Assembly: GCF_022808175.1 (NCBI RefSeq)
Contig: NZ_JALGBX010000004.1
Coordinates: forward strand, 62,001 to 126,000
Length of the DNA: 64,000 bases
Direction: 5' to 3'
Source of the DNA: Streptomyces sp. AP-93
GTDB lineage: Bacteria; Actinomycetota; Actinomycetes; Streptomycetales; Streptomycetaceae
The notes beneath the pieces are model-generated. The model saw nothing but the letters and a program-made list of their open reading frames with translations. It did not search any database and was not told the DNA's origin. The translations under genes and the position numbers were made by a program. Within the stretch, counting starts at the first letter, position 1. Every line of letters begins with the position of its first letter. Below, one piece after another: positions 23,622 to 32,443 of this stretch.

Positions 23622-25249
23622 GCTGCGTTCCTCTCGGGGTGGGGGGAGGGAAGGGATCGGCCGCGCACGCCGAGGGCGGCGAGCCGGGTCTGGTGGTGGC
23701 GTTGGCGGCGCAGGAAGTCCGGCCAGTCGCGGTGCGCCGACCAGGCGGTGTCGGCCAGGGCGCACAGCCGGGGGAAGGCCAGGTATTCGAGCTCGGCCGG
23801 GGTGCGCGCGTACTCGGTCCACAGCTGCGCCTGGGTGCCGAGCACCCGGCGCGCGGCCTCGGGTTCCCAGTGCGCGGGGGCGGGGTCGTTGTCGTAGACG
23901 CCGCGCAGGTCGAGCACGCCGCCGTCCTGGCCGCGCGGTTCGCCGGGGTCGGCGGACTGCGGGTAGTCGAGGTAGGTGGAGCGGTAGGGGGTCATGATCA
24001 CGTCGTGGCCGCGCAGGGCGGCGGCCCGCCCGTGCTCCGCGTCGAGCCAGGCCAGGGCCGTGAAGGGGGCGGGGAGTTCCGTGCCGGTCCCGGTCCAGCC
24101 GAGCGGGCGGCGGCCTAGGCTGGCCAGGTGCTTCGCGGCCTCGCCGAGGAACCAGCCGTGGAGGGCGCCGGGGCCGGCCAGCCCTTCGGTGGCGACCCGG
24201 GCGCGGGCGGCCGGGGAGCTTTCCCATTCCGCGCGGGGGCATTCGTCGCCGCCGAGGTGGACGTAGGGCCCGGGGAACAGGTCCGCGACCTCGTCCAGCA
24301 CGCCACGGCAGAAGTCGAGCACGGCGTCGTGGACCCCGAAGACGTTCTCGCAGACCCCCCAGCGGGTCCACGTGTCCAGCCGGACGCCGGGCCGGTTGCC
24401 GAGTTCGGGGTAGGCGGCGAGGGCGGCGCGGGCGTGGCCGGGCATCTCGATCTCGGGTACGACGCTCACCCCGCGCCGGGCGGCGTAGGCGACGAGCCCG
24501 GCCAGCTCCGCGCGGGTGTAGGCACCCTCGTGCGGGATTCCGTCACCCGCGCTCTCGGCGCGCCGGCCGCCGATCTCGGTGAGCCGGGGGTAGGCCGCGA
24601 CCGGCATCCGCCAGCCCTGGTCGTCGGTGAGGTGGAGGTGCAGGACGTTGAGCTTGTGCAGCGCGAGCAGGTCCACGAAGCGGCGTACGTAGGCCACGGG
24701 CTGGAAGTGGCGGGCCACGTCCAGCAGGGCTCCGCGCCAGGCGAACCGCGGCCGGTCGGTGATCCGTACGCAGGGCAGCATCCACCGGCCGGCGGCGGGC
24801 CTACGGGGCTGCGCGCCCCCGGCGGCCAGCGCCTCGGGCGGCAGCAGCTGGCGCAGGGTCTGCACCCCGTGGAGCAGCCCCTCGGGGCGGGCGGCGCGCA
24901 GCAGGACGGAGTCGGGGCGAATGGTGAGGACGTACCCCTCGGGGCCGAGCGGATCCTCCCCGGGGGCCGTGTCCCCGGTCAGGAGGAAGGCGATCCGCCC
25001 GTCGGGGTCCGGGGCCAGCGGCAACCCGGTGGCGGGGGTGAGCAGTTCGCGCAGCAGGCCGGCCGCCGCCTCGGCGCCGGGTCCGGCGCGCAGCCCGGTG
25101 CGGTGGTCCACGGTGAAGCGGCCGGGCAGGGCGATGACCGAATCGGGCCGCGGGACGAGCGCGAGGTCGGGGCGGAGGGAAGCGGCGGCCGCAGCGGCCA
25201 AGGCGTCGGTCACGGCTTCGGTCACGGCGTCGGTCACGGCTTGGGTCAC
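23618..25249 (-). CDS. Beta-N-acetylhexosaminidase, GH20
   Basis: 543 residues. An N-terminal GH20b-like domain (30-160) precedes the barrel (165-510). HLHLTDDQGWR and the catalytic Asp335-Glu336 pair in YVHLGGDECPRAEW support substrate-assisted hydrolysis of terminal GlcNAc/GalNAc. The first 20 residues are VTDAVTEAVTDA repeats encoded by 15-bp DNA units and there is no classical signal peptide from the GTG at 25249, so either the true start differs or the enzyme is cytoplasmic. It is first in an operon with the CBM3-GH16 gene and divergent from a UTRA-type GntR gene, with a palindromic operator between them. Confidence 0.9.
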   Translation of the reverse strand: MTQAVTDAVTEAVTDALAAAAAASLRPDLALVPRPDSVIALPGRFTVDHRTGLRAGPGAEAAAGLLRELLTPATGLPLAPDPDGRIAFLLTGDTAPGEDPLGPEGYVLTIRPDSVLLRAARPEGLLHGVQTLRQLLPPEALAAGGAQPRRPAAGRWMLPCVRITDRPRFAWRGALLDVARHFQPVAYVRRFVDLLALHKLNVLHLHLTDDQGWRMPVAAYPRLTEIGGRRAESAGDGIPHEGAYTRAELAGLVAYAARRGVSVVPEIEMPGHARAALAAYPELGNRPGVRLDTWTRWGVCENVFGVHDAVLDFCRGVLDEVADLFPGPYVHLGGDECPRAEWESSPAARARVATEGLAGPGALHGWFLGEAAKHLASLGRRPLGWTGTGTELPAPFTALAWLDAEHGRAAALRGHDVIMTPYRSTYLDYPQSADPGEPRGQDGGVLDLRGVYDNDPAPAHWEPEAARRVLGTQAQLWTEYARTPAELEYLAFPRLCALADTAWSAHRDWPDFLRRQRHHQTRLAALGVRGRSLPSPHPERNAA

Positions 25250-25311
25250 GGTCTCGGAGATTCCTCACCTGGCAGCTCCGTCAACTCACCCGAGGAGGAT
25301 CGGAGTTGACC

Positions 25312-25331
25312 AACTGACCAATTGGTTAGCT
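25312..25331. promoter_or_regulatory. GntR operator between the GH20 and gntR genes (site 1)
   Basis: AACTGACCAATTGGTTAGCT is a palindrome matching in 16 of 20 positions, with a perfect ACCAATTGGT core. It lies 63 bp upstream of the GH20 start. The form resembles operators of HutC/NagR-type GntR proteins but is distinct from the DasR consensus (ACTGGTCTAGACCA). Confidence 0.7.
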
Positions 25332-25437
25332 GAGTGGCTAGAAGGTGACACGGCCCGAGTGCGCCGTCAACCCCGTACGGCCCGAATGATTTCGACGGAC
25401 TCCTCGCGCCCTCCCCACCCCGAGTGGTTAGATGCAC

Positions 25438-25453
25438 ATGACCAGTTGGACAG
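25438..25453. promoter_or_regulatory. GntR operator at the gntR promoter (site 2)
   Basis: ATGACCAGTTGGACAG matches site 1 (CTGACCAATTGGTTAG) at 12 of 16 positions and lies 27 bp upstream of the gntR ATG at 25481. A further half-site, TGGTTAG, is 8 bp before it. Two similar sites flanking the divergent promoters suggest one regulator controlling both itself and the hydrolase operon. Confidence 0.6.
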
Positions 25454-25480
25454 GTGAGCAGAGAGAAATGGGGGCGGGCC

Positions 25481-26326
25481 ATGACGAAGGACGCAACCGA
25501 CCCGTCAGGATCCGTACTCAAGCGCGAACGGGTCCGCGAGCACCTGCTGGGGCTCATCGACATCCGGCGGCCCGGCGACGCGATCCCCTCCGAACGCACC
25601 CTGTGCGCCACCCTGGAGGTCTCCCGTCCCACCCTGCGCGCGGCGGTGGACGAGCTCGTGTCCACGGGGCTGCTCGTGCGCGAGCACGGGCGCGGGATGT
25701 TCGTCGCCCCCGCGAAGATCACCCAGGAACTCGCCGCCGACGAGGCGGCCTTCGCGATGCGGCAGGCGGCCGGTCACTGGTCCAGCCGGATCCTGGAGCA
25801 CTCCACCATCCAGGCGGGCGCCCGGATCGGCCGCCGGCTGCGCGTCTCCCCCGGTGCGAGCCTGCTCTACATCGCCCGGCTGCGACTGGTGGACGGCGCT
25901 CCGATGGCCATCGAGCACCTGCACATCCCGGCCGATCTGGTCCCGGCCCTGACCCCGGCGGAGCTGGAGGCCGGGGACCTCTACGAGCATCTGCGCGACC
26001 ACCACGGCGTGTACGTGCACGAGGCGCAGCAGTCCATCGAGCCGACGGTGGTGAACGAGGGGGAGGCGGGCCTGCTGGACGTCCCGCTGCTCTCCCCCGC
26101 CCTGCTCATCGAGCGGCTCACCACCGACTCCACCGGCCGGCCCGTGGAGTACGTGCACTCCGTGTACCGGGGCGACCGCTACCGGATCGTCTCGCGCCTG
26201 GCCCTCGGAGTGTCCCCGCGCTCCGGGCGGCCGGGCGGCCACCACCCGGGGATCCCGCCGGGCGACCTCGGCCGCCGGGCGGTCATCACCTCCACCACCA
26301 CCGGGGACGTCCACACGAGCACGTGA
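25481..26326 (+). CDS. GntR/HutC-family regulator with UTRA domain
   Basis: 281 residues. Winged HTH at about 10-80 (VREHLLGLIDIRRPGDAIPSERTLCATLEVSRPTLRAAVDELVSTGLLVREHGRGMFV) and a UTRA effector domain at 95-255 (LLYIARLRLVDGAPMAIEHLHIPADL... YVHSVYRGDRYRI). Proteins of this class usually sense phosphorylated sugars or amino sugars, so control of the divergent GH20/GH16 operon by a GlcNAc-type signal is a reasonable inference. ATG 25481 fits the domain start; GTG 25454 is an alternative overlapping operator site 2. Confidence 0.88.
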   Translation: MTKDATDPSGSVLKRERVREHLLGLIDIRRPGDAIPSERTLCATLEVSRPTLRAAVDELVSTGLLVREHGRGMFVAPAKITQELAADEAAFAMRQAAGHWSSRILEHSTIQAGARIGRRLRVSPGASLLYIARLRLVDGAPMAIEHLHIPADLVPALTPAELEAGDLYEHLRDHHGVYVHEAQQSIEPTVVNEGEAGLLDVPLLSPALLIERLTTDSTGRPVEYVHSVYRGDRYRIVSRLALGVSPRSGRPGGHHPGIPPGDLGRRAVITSTTTGDVHTST

Positions 26327-26351
26327 CGGTCCCGCACGACTCCGTCGGCCG

Positions 26352-27929
26352 TCAGCTGCGGACGAAGACCGCCTTGAGGTCGTGGGCCCGGTCCATCGTG
26401 ACGTTGACCTGGGTCGCGGTGATCGCGTAGCGCTGCCCGTCCAGCTCCCACGCGGCGATCCGGTACCCGCGCGGCGGGGTGGCGGTCACCTTGATCGAGG
26501 TCCCCGGCCGGTACGGGCCCCAGGTGTCGGGGCGCAGGCCCTCGCCGAGGGTCAAGGCGTAGCGCTGCCGGAGTTCGGCGGGGGCGCGGTAGCCGGCGAT
26601 GAGCGGGGTGGTGATCCGGGCGACGGCCGCGTTGTTGTTGTAGGCGTCGCCGAGCGGCTGGCCGTCCCAGGTGTTCTCGGTGTTCGAGTACTGGTTGACG
26701 GCCGTGCAGGGCCCGCCGCAGGCAGAGGAGTACGCCATCAGCGTGTGGTAGCGCCGGTCGGGCGTGACGTAGCCGGTGCTGTAGGGGGTCGTCAGGTACG
26801 GGCGGTAGTCGGCGCCGCCCGCCTGCTCGTCCAGGGTGGTCCGGTCGTGCCACAGCCCGAGGTTGTGTCCCACCTCGTGGCCGAAGTTGTACCAGAGCGC
26901 CACGGTCCGGTAGTCGACGACCGAGTACGCCTGGTCGTCGGTCTTCTCGCTCGGTGGCTGCGGGAGGTTGCCCTGCCCGCTGCTCGTTCCGTTCGGGACC
27001 TCGATCATCAGGGAGACCAGGTCCGCGCCGTGCTGCTCGCGCAGCGCGGCGGCCGGGGCGCCCAGGCGCGGCTCCCTCGGGTTGGAGAGCAGGCCGTGGA
27101 CGACCGGCGCGGTCTCCTGGTCCGCCGGGGCGTAGTAGTTCGCCTTGTAGGTGGCCACGATGTCCACGCTCGCCTTGATGTTGCTGTCGGCGAAGGCGTG
27201 GTTGATGCTCGTCTCGGCGAAGGCGATCCGCGCGAGCATCGCCTCCTCCCCGCCCATGCCCCATTCGGCGCGCGGGGTGTAGCCGACGACCATGTCGATG
27301 ACGACCGGCTCGGCGGAGGCTGCGCGGGTCATCAACTGCCTGCGTGCCTCCGCGATGACCGCGGGGTCGGGGTTCTCGTACTGCGGGTCCGCGTCGTCCT
27401 GCGGGGGCTTGACGTGGAGGCCGGGGTCCTCCTCGGTGATCAGCAGCCGGCCCGGTTCGTTGCGGGGCTGCGCGATGCGGTAGGCCCTCTCGCCCAGGTC
27501 GAAGAGGGCGTCCACGCCGACGGTGTCCGGTGCGGCCCCGGGGTCGCAGACTCCGGTGGTCGACAGCACCACCCGGCGGTGCACCCCGGACCCGACCGGG
27601 TGCCCGTCGACCTTGACGACCTCACCGCTCCATTTGACGGCGCCCCCCGCCGGGTCCCGCTCGACGCCGGACTCCACCACCTCGATGGAGGTGTCGGAGA
27701 ACGGCCTGAAGGTGTGTCTGCGCGGGGTCCCGAACGGCTGGTCCGTGCACAGCCAGCGGTAGTCGGCCAGGTCGAGGTCGATGGTGCGGCTGCGCAGGAC
27801 GTGGCCGGGCGGCGGGGGCTCGGCCGCCGGGTGCGCGGGCGCGGCGGCCAGGGCCGGCGGCAGGCCGAAGGCGGTGGCGGAGAGGGCGACGAGCAGCCCG
27901 GTGGCCAGGCCGAGACGGGAGATGATCAT
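26352..27929 (-). CDS. Secreted zinc metalloprotease, reprolysin/metzincin-like
   Basis: 525 residues with a signal peptide (MIISRLGLATGLLVALSATAFG). The long pro-region (about 50-200) is followed by the catalytic domain, where FGHEVGHNLGLWHD (about residues 350-362) gives the HExxHxxGxxH zinc site and LMAYSSACGG the Met-turn. That makes it a metzincin. The C-terminal 80 residues include IKVTATPPRGYRIAAWELDGQRY...MDRAHDLKAVF, the InlB B-repeat-like motif common in secreted bacterial proteins. It lies 113 bp downstream of, and on the same strand as, a GntR gene. Substrate unknown. Confidence 0.85.
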   Translation of the reverse strand: MIISRLGLATGLLVALSATAFGLPPALAAAPAHPAAEPPPPGHVLRSRTIDLDLADYRWLCTDQPFGTPRRHTFRPFSDTSIEVVESGVERDPAGGAVKWSGEVVKVDGHPVGSGVHRRVVLSTTGVCDPGAAPDTVGVDALFDLGERAYRIAQPRNEPGRLLITEEDPGLHVKPPQDDADPQYENPDPAVIAEARRQLMTRAASAEPVVIDMVVGYTPRAEWGMGGEEAMLARIAFAETSINHAFADSNIKASVDIVATYKANYYAPADQETAPVVHGLLSNPREPRLGAPAAALREQHGADLVSLMIEVPNGTSSGQGNLPQPPSEKTDDQAYSVVDYRTVALWYNFGHEVGHNLGLWHDRTTLDEQAGGADYRPYLTTPYSTGYVTPDRRYHTLMAYSSACGGPCTAVNQYSNTENTWDGQPLGDAYNNNAAVARITTPLIAGYRAPAELRQRYALTLGEGLRPDTWGPYRPGTSIKVTATPPRGYRIAAWELDGQRYAITATQVNVTMDRAHDLKAVFVRS

Positions 27930-28042
27930 GCGCGTACGAACGCACGTCCACACCGGGCCGGTCCACGCCGACACCCGCTCCCGTGACCGCGTCACCCGGC
28001 CACCCCGCCCCGGCTCACCCTGACGGGCCCGGTACTACTCCG

Positions 28043-28906
28043 CTACGTCACCCGGAAGCCGATGGCGGCCGGGGACCGGTCGAAGGTCAGCCGGTCCCAG
28101 GTGGGGAACGCGAGATCGGTGACGGCGAGCAGCCGCCCGGAGGCGTCGTGCAGGGTGCGGCGTACGGAGAGCCCGCCGGCGGGGGTGGCGGCCTGCGGCG
28201 AGTTGGTCCGGGTCATGGTGATGGTCTCGGCGACCCGGCCGGCCCGCGCGGCCCCCTCCAGCCAGTGGTGCAGGGGACCCAGGTCCTCGTCCCGGACGCC
28301 CGCCACCAGGCGGTCCCTGTAGCGGGAGAGTTCCGGGGTCCGCACGACGGTGCGGGGGCAGAGGTACGTCACCGCGTGCCGCCGGGTCTGGCCCGTCGGG
28401 CCGCTTTCGCGATGGTGGTGGACCAGGGTCTGCTCCCCGCCGCGCATGCCGAGCTGCTCGGCGAGCGCCGGAGCCAGGGTGACGAGGGTGAGCCACGCCT
28501 GGGCGGGGGCCCCCGCGGGCGTCGGCGTCGGCGTGGCCGCCGGGGCGGGGGCGGCCACGGCCGCCGGAGCGGGCGGCGGCGGGACCAGAGCCGGATTCGG
28601 GGCCGGATTCGGGGCCTGGGCCGGATGGCCGGCCTGGAACGCCGCCGGGGGCCGGTGCTCCGGCACCGGGAAGGCCGGCCGGGTGCCGCGCCGGCCGGTG
28701 ACGACGAGGCCGTCCTCCCTCAGGTGCTGGAGGGCGGCCCGGATGGTCTGCCGGTTGACCTCGTAGCGGGCGGCGAGGCTGCGCTCGGAGGGGAGCCGGG
28801 CGCCGGGAGTCAGTGCGGTGAGGTCGATCTCGCGCCGCAACGCTGCGGCGATCCGCTGGTACTTGGGCATGGCGGCCGGGCCGCCGCCCCGCGAAGGGGA
28901 GGGCAT
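28043..28906 (-). CDS. GntR-family regulator with Pro/Ala linker and UTRA-like domain
   Basis: 287 residues. HTH at 13-80 (PKYQRIAAALRREIDLTALTPGARLPSERSLAARYEVNRQTIRAALQHLREDGLV). Instead of the usual short linker there is a 60-residue Pro/Ala stretch (about 85-140, PAPNPAPNPALVPPPPAPAAVAAPAP), then a UTRA-like effector domain ending in a FDRSPAAIGF motif. ATG 28906 follows AGGAGAA at ideal spacing. A DasR-like operator lies in its own promoter. It may also control the downstream metalloprotease gene. Effector unknown. Confidence 0.85.
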   Translation of the reverse strand: MPSPSRGGGPAAMPKYQRIAAALRREIDLTALTPGARLPSERSLAARYEVNRQTIRAALQHLREDGLVVTGRRGTRPAFPVPEHRPPAAFQAGHPAQAPNPAPNPALVPPPPAPAAVAAPAPAATPTPTPAGAPAQAWLTLVTLAPALAEQLGMRGGEQTLVHHHRESGPTGQTRRHAVTYLCPRTVVRTPELSRYRDRLVAGVRDEDLGPLHHWLEGAARAGRVAETITMTRTNSPQAATPAGGLSVRRTLHDASGRLLAVTDLAFPTWDRLTFDRSPAAIGFRVT

Positions 28907-28962
28907 GGCTTCTCCTCTGACGGGAGGTCAAGGACTGCGCGGTCTGCTCGACCAACGTAGCA

Positions 28963-28976
28963 TTGGTCTATACCTG
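28963..28976. promoter_or_regulatory. DasR-like operator upstream of the second gntR gene
   Basis: TTGGTCTATACCTG contains GGTCTATACC, close to the GGTCTAGACC core of the DasR-responsive element known in Streptomyces. It lies 57 bp upstream of the start codon, so it could serve either autoregulation or control by DasR and the aminosugar regulon. Confidence 0.55.
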
Positions 28977-29031
28977 TCAGTGAGGGGGGATCCGGTATCC
29001 GGACCCTGATTGGCCGGAACCGCACGCTCCC

Positions 29032-30681
29032 TCAGGGCCGCAGCGGGTTGGGAAGCGGCAGGTAGCGGGCGTCCGCACCGTCGGCGCGGGTCCAGCGCAG
29101 CAGCAGGTTGGTCTTGGCCGGGAGGCTCGGTGCGGCCAGCAGGCCGGCGATCTCGGGCAGGCCGTACTCGGCGCCGAAGCGCCGGAACTCCGCGCGGGCG
29201 GCGGGCCACAGGTCCCCGGCCGCCTCCGGATGGCTCTCCGCGAGCGCGCCCGCCACCTCGGTCAGGTGGTTGACCACCAGGCAGTAGACGAGGCGCTGCC
29301 AGGCAGCCTCCCGATCCAGGTCCGGGAGGAGCTTGACGCCCTCCGCGTCCCGGAAGAGGGCCTGCGCGGGCACGCCCTGGGCGTCGACGGCGACCAGGGT
29401 GTTCTGGAGGTGCGCTTCCAGGACCACTCCGTGCCGGGCGAAGAGGTGCAGCACGGGCGGCACCACCTGGCGCAGGTACGCCCGCCACCACCCGGCCGGC
29501 TCGGCCGTTCCCGCCAGCGGGCTGCCCGGGTACCCCTCCGCCAACGCGGCTGCCAGCAAGGGCGTGAGCCCGGGCTCCGCGTGCGCCGCCAGGCCGTCGC
29601 GGACCAGTACGGCGAGCTCCTCGAAGGCGAAGGCGGCCGTCCGGTACCCCCGGTCGGGCAGCCACGCCGCGCCCGACCCGGACCGGCGCAACTCCGCGAA
29701 GCCCGCCTCGACCGCCGCGTCCGTGCGGCGCAGCTTCAGCAGGTCGTGCCGCCACAGCCGGCGCACGTCGTTGGTGATCCGCACGTCGAGGCTGAACTTC
29801 ACGAACAGATCCCCGGCCGCGCCCGCGCTGCTGCTCCCCCTGCCGTCGCCGGGAACGTACAGGGTCCGGATCGAGGCGGTCGGCCAGACCGGCACCCGCC
29901 CGGTTCCCAGCGACAGCAGCCTCCCGTCCGCGAGCGCCTCGCGGACGGCGGGCCTGCCCGCGACCAGGTCGAGCTGCCAGGGGTGGGCAGGCAGCAGCCG
30001 GTAGCCGGCCGGCGCGCGCGGCCCGCCCAGCGCCTCCGCGAGCGAATCGACCGCGGCGGCCGCGGCCGGCCCGCCCTCCTCGGCCACCTGGTCCTCGCGC
30101 ACCCCCAGGAAGGCCAGCGGGAAACGGGCGTACGCCTCGGGGGCGTACGGCAGCCAGCCGTTGGCCGGCCCGCCGCCCCGGGCCTTGGGGGCCGGATGGT
30201 GGGGGTGCCCCATGATCAGGGACTGTTCGGAGCGGACGTACGCGTCCGCAGGCGGCGGCGTGGCCGCGCGGGCCGCCAGCAGCGCGGCGATGGTCTCGCG
30301 GCTGTCGGCGATCTCGACCGGGAGCTCGTCGTTGGACACCCCGGTGTACTGGCGCAGTTCGTCGGAGACGAGTTTGACCAGCTCGGTATGGGTAAGCGGA
30401 TGCCAGCCGGCCTCGGTCCCCAGCTCGGGCCGCTCGGGCCTGCGCCCCGCACGCACCCGCAGCAACCGCCCACTGCCCGACAGCCGGTACGCGCACCAGC
30501 CGCTCCCCTCAGAACCCGCGGAACCCGAGGAACCCTCAGAACCCGCGGAACCCCCTGACCCGGTGGACCCGCTGGACCCGGCCGGCGGAACCGGCTCGGC
30601 TGCCTCCCGCAGGAGGCAGTTCAGGAGCGGGGTGGCCGCATAGGTGTCGGCGACGGCGTTGTCGGTGGCGTTGAGGTCCAC
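29032..30681 (-). CDS. NIS siderophore synthetase (IucA/IucC family), minus-strand copy
   Basis: 549 residues. MGHPHHPAPKARGG, RLLPAHPWQLD, FVKFSLDVRITNDVRRL, VLEAHLQNTLVAV and AKTNLLLRW are the conserved blocks of NRPS-independent siderophore synthetases, which adenylate a carboxylate (citrate-type) and condense it with an amine or alcohol. GTG 30681 was chosen because AAGGA lies 5 nt upstream and the protein then starts with the typical DLNATDNAVADTYAATPLLNCLLRE. A GSSGSTGSGGS repeat of about 20 residues is inserted near residue 45, encoded by 9/15-bp units. It shares a 127-bp promoter region with a second synthetase facing the other way. Confidence 0.9.
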   Translation of the reverse strand: MDLNATDNAVADTYAATPLLNCLLREAAEPVPPAGSSGSTGSGGSAGSEGSSGSAGSEGSGWCAYRLSGSGRLLRVRAGRRPERPELGTEAGWHPLTHTELVKLVSDELRQYTGVSNDELPVEIADSRETIAALLAARAATPPPADAYVRSEQSLIMGHPHHPAPKARGGGPANGWLPYAPEAYARFPLAFLGVREDQVAEEGGPAAAAAVDSLAEALGGPRAPAGYRLLPAHPWQLDLVAGRPAVREALADGRLLSLGTGRVPVWPTASIRTLYVPGDGRGSSSAGAAGDLFVKFSLDVRITNDVRRLWRHDLLKLRRTDAAVEAGFAELRRSGSGAAWLPDRGYRTAAFAFEELAVLVRDGLAAHAEPGLTPLLAAALAEGYPGSPLAGTAEPAGWWRAYLRQVVPPVLHLFARHGVVLEAHLQNTLVAVDAQGVPAQALFRDAEGVKLLPDLDREAAWQRLVYCLVVNHLTEVAGALAESHPEAAGDLWPAARAEFRRFGAEYGLPEIAGLLAAPSLPAKTNLLLRWTRADGADARYLPLPNPLRP

Positions 30682-30757
30682 GGATTCCTTCGGTACGTCC
30701 AGAGCGCCGGAGGTGCGCGGGGGCGTGCCACCGGCCGTGATCTTCAGTATCCGCGAT

Positions 30758-30780
30758 GATGAAGTGATCATCACGTCATC
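30758..30780. promoter_or_regulatory. 23-bp palindrome between the two siderophore synthetases
   Basis: GATGAAGTGAT-C-ATCACGTCATC has 11-bp arms around a single C with one mismatch. It is 77 bp from the minus-strand GTG and 28 bp from the plus-strand ATG, an ideal place to repress or activate both genes. It does not match the IdeR/DmdR iron box (TTAGGTTAGGCTAACCTAA). The odd-centred form is reminiscent of Fur-superfamily boxes (Zur, Nur), which is speculative. Confidence 0.75.
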
Positions 30781-30808
30781 CGAGAGGACCGGGGCCCTGG
30801 ATCCCAGC

Positions 30809-32410
30809 ATGCACCTCCCCGCCACCGCGGCCGAAGAGGCCGTCGCCGCCGAACTCGCCGGACTGTCCGAAACCGGCCCCGCCGGCCCACGGACCGGCCT
30901 CCGGGCCGCGTACGCCGCCGCGCTCCCCGGCGCGCGCGGCGCCGTACTGACCCGGCTGTGGCGGGCGTTCGCCTTCGAACCGCTGCCGTGGATCACCCAC
31001 CGGGAGCGGGGTTCCGGATCGCTCGCGCTCCGGCTCGCCTCGGGCTCCCGGCTGGAAGGCCCCGTCCCGGATCCGTACGCGACGACGTTCTCCGCGGCCC
31101 GCGCGAGCGCACCCCCCGTGACCGAGCTGCTGCTCGACGGCCGTCCCTACCGGTGTGCCGCCCCGCTGGTGGCGGCGCTCGGGCTGCCGTACGGGGAGGA
31201 GTTCGCCGCCGAGCTCGACGAGAGCACGGCCTCCCTCGCACTGTCCCGGGCCGGCCAGCCGGCCGGCCCGGGCGCCGGGGACCTCGCCGCCTGGGAGTGG
31301 GAGCAGCGGGTGGTGGACGGCCATCCGTACCACCCCAACTGCCGCTCCCGCCCCGGTTTCACGGTGGCCGAGCAGCTCGCGTACGGACCCGAGCACCGGC
31401 CGCTGGTCACCCTCGGGCTGGCCGTCGTACGGGACGCGGAGTGCCGGGTCACCGGGGAGTGGCCGGACCGGTGGCGGGAGGCCGGCCGGATCCTCGTACC
31501 GGTCCACCCCTGGCAGGCCGAACACGTGGTGAAACAGGGGGAAGGGCAGGGGAAGGAGAACGTGCACGGGCACGGGCACGAGCTGCGGCCCGGGCCCGTC
31601 GCGCACCCGTTGATGGCCCTGCGCACCCTGTCCCCCGCCGACGGCGGACCGCACGTCAAGACCGCGCTCAGCACCCGCCTCACCTCCTCCGTGCGGGACA
31701 TCTCCGTCTACTCCATCGAGACCGCCGCCGCGGTCTCCGCCTTCGCCCAGAGCCTGTCCGAACGGCTCGACGGCCGCCTGCACATCACCCGCACCCTGGG
31801 CGCCGTCACCGCCGGCACCCCGGACCTGGCCGCCGTGCTCCGCGAGCCGCCCGAGGCGTACGCGGACCGGGGCGCGGGCGAGCGCGTCCTGCCCGTGGCC
31901 GCCCTGGCGCTGACCCCGTACGCGCGCTCCGGCACGTGGCGGGCCGGTTTCGCCCGCCTCGCGCTGTCGGTGTGCCTGCGGGTCCTGGATCTCGGGGTGG
32001 CCCTGGAGGCCCACGGCCAGAACCTGCTGGTCGTGCTGTCCGCCGACGGCTCCCCGCTGCGGCTCGTGTACCGCGACCTCGCCGACATCCGGATCAGCCC
32101 GGCCCGTCTGGCCCGCCACGGGCTGGCGGCGCCACCGCTGTCGGGGCGGCTGATCACCGACGACGTGACCCTGCTGCGCCGCAAGCTCTTCGGATCGCTG
32201 GTGGCGGGGGCGCTCGGCTCCACGGCCGGTTCGGCCCCCGCGCTCGCGGCGGACCTGGCGGCGGCCGCGCCCGGCCTGCCGTCCACCGCCGATACCCGGG
32301 CGCTGCTGACCGCGCCGCTGCCCACCAAGGCGCTGACCCTGATGCGGCTGAGCCCGGGCGTGCCGGGCGATCAGTGGGCCGAGCTGGACAATCCGCTGAC
32401 CGGGGGCTGA
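30809..32410 (+). CDS. NIS siderophore synthetase (IucA/IucC family), plus-strand copy
   Basis: 533 residues. VDGHPYHPNCRSRPGF (ATP-binding HPxHPxxKxR-type block with Ser/Arg variation), ILVPVHPWQAEHVV, VKTALSTRLTSSVRDIS, ALEAHGQNLLVVL, VYRDLADIRIS and LPTKALTLMRLS mark this as a second NIS synthetase. The two copies differ enough in the HPxHP block to act on different substrates. No exporter, amine-forming decarboxylase or hydroxylase is adjacent, so the other biosynthetic genes must be elsewhere. The ATG at 30809 has only a weak upstream GGAT; an in-frame GTG at 30764 inside the palindrome is possible. A methyltransferase follows 33 bp downstream. Confidence 0.9.
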   Translation: MHLPATAAEEAVAAELAGLSETGPAGPRTGLRAAYAAALPGARGAVLTRLWRAFAFEPLPWITHRERGSGSLALRLASGSRLEGPVPDPYATTFSAARASAPPVTELLLDGRPYRCAAPLVAALGLPYGEEFAAELDESTASLALSRAGQPAGPGAGDLAAWEWEQRVVDGHPYHPNCRSRPGFTVAEQLAYGPEHRPLVTLGLAVVRDAECRVTGEWPDRWREAGRILVPVHPWQAEHVVKQGEGQGKENVHGHGHELRPGPVAHPLMALRTLSPADGGPHVKTALSTRLTSSVRDISVYSIETAAAVSAFAQSLSERLDGRLHITRTLGAVTAGTPDLAAVLREPPEAYADRGAGERVLPVAALALTPYARSGTWRAGFARLALSVCLRVLDLGVALEAHGQNLLVVLSADGSPLRLVYRDLADIRISPARLARHGLAAPPLSGRLITDDVTLLRRKLFGSLVAGALGSTAGSAPALAADLAAAAPGLPSTADTRALLTAPLPTKALTLMRLSPGVPGDQWAELDNPLTGG

Positions 32411-32443
32411 GTTCGGGGCTCCGGCGGGCTACTGTCCGGGGGC

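Noticed and set aside
28963..28976. Firm assignment as a DasR site
   Set aside because: Only the GGTCTATACC core matches; the flanks deviate and the adjacent gene encodes a GntR protein that could use it itself.
30682..30808. DmdR/IdeR iron box between the siderophore synthetases
   Set aside because: No sequence close to TTAGGTTAGGCTAACCTAA is present; only the unrelated 23-bp palindrome is.
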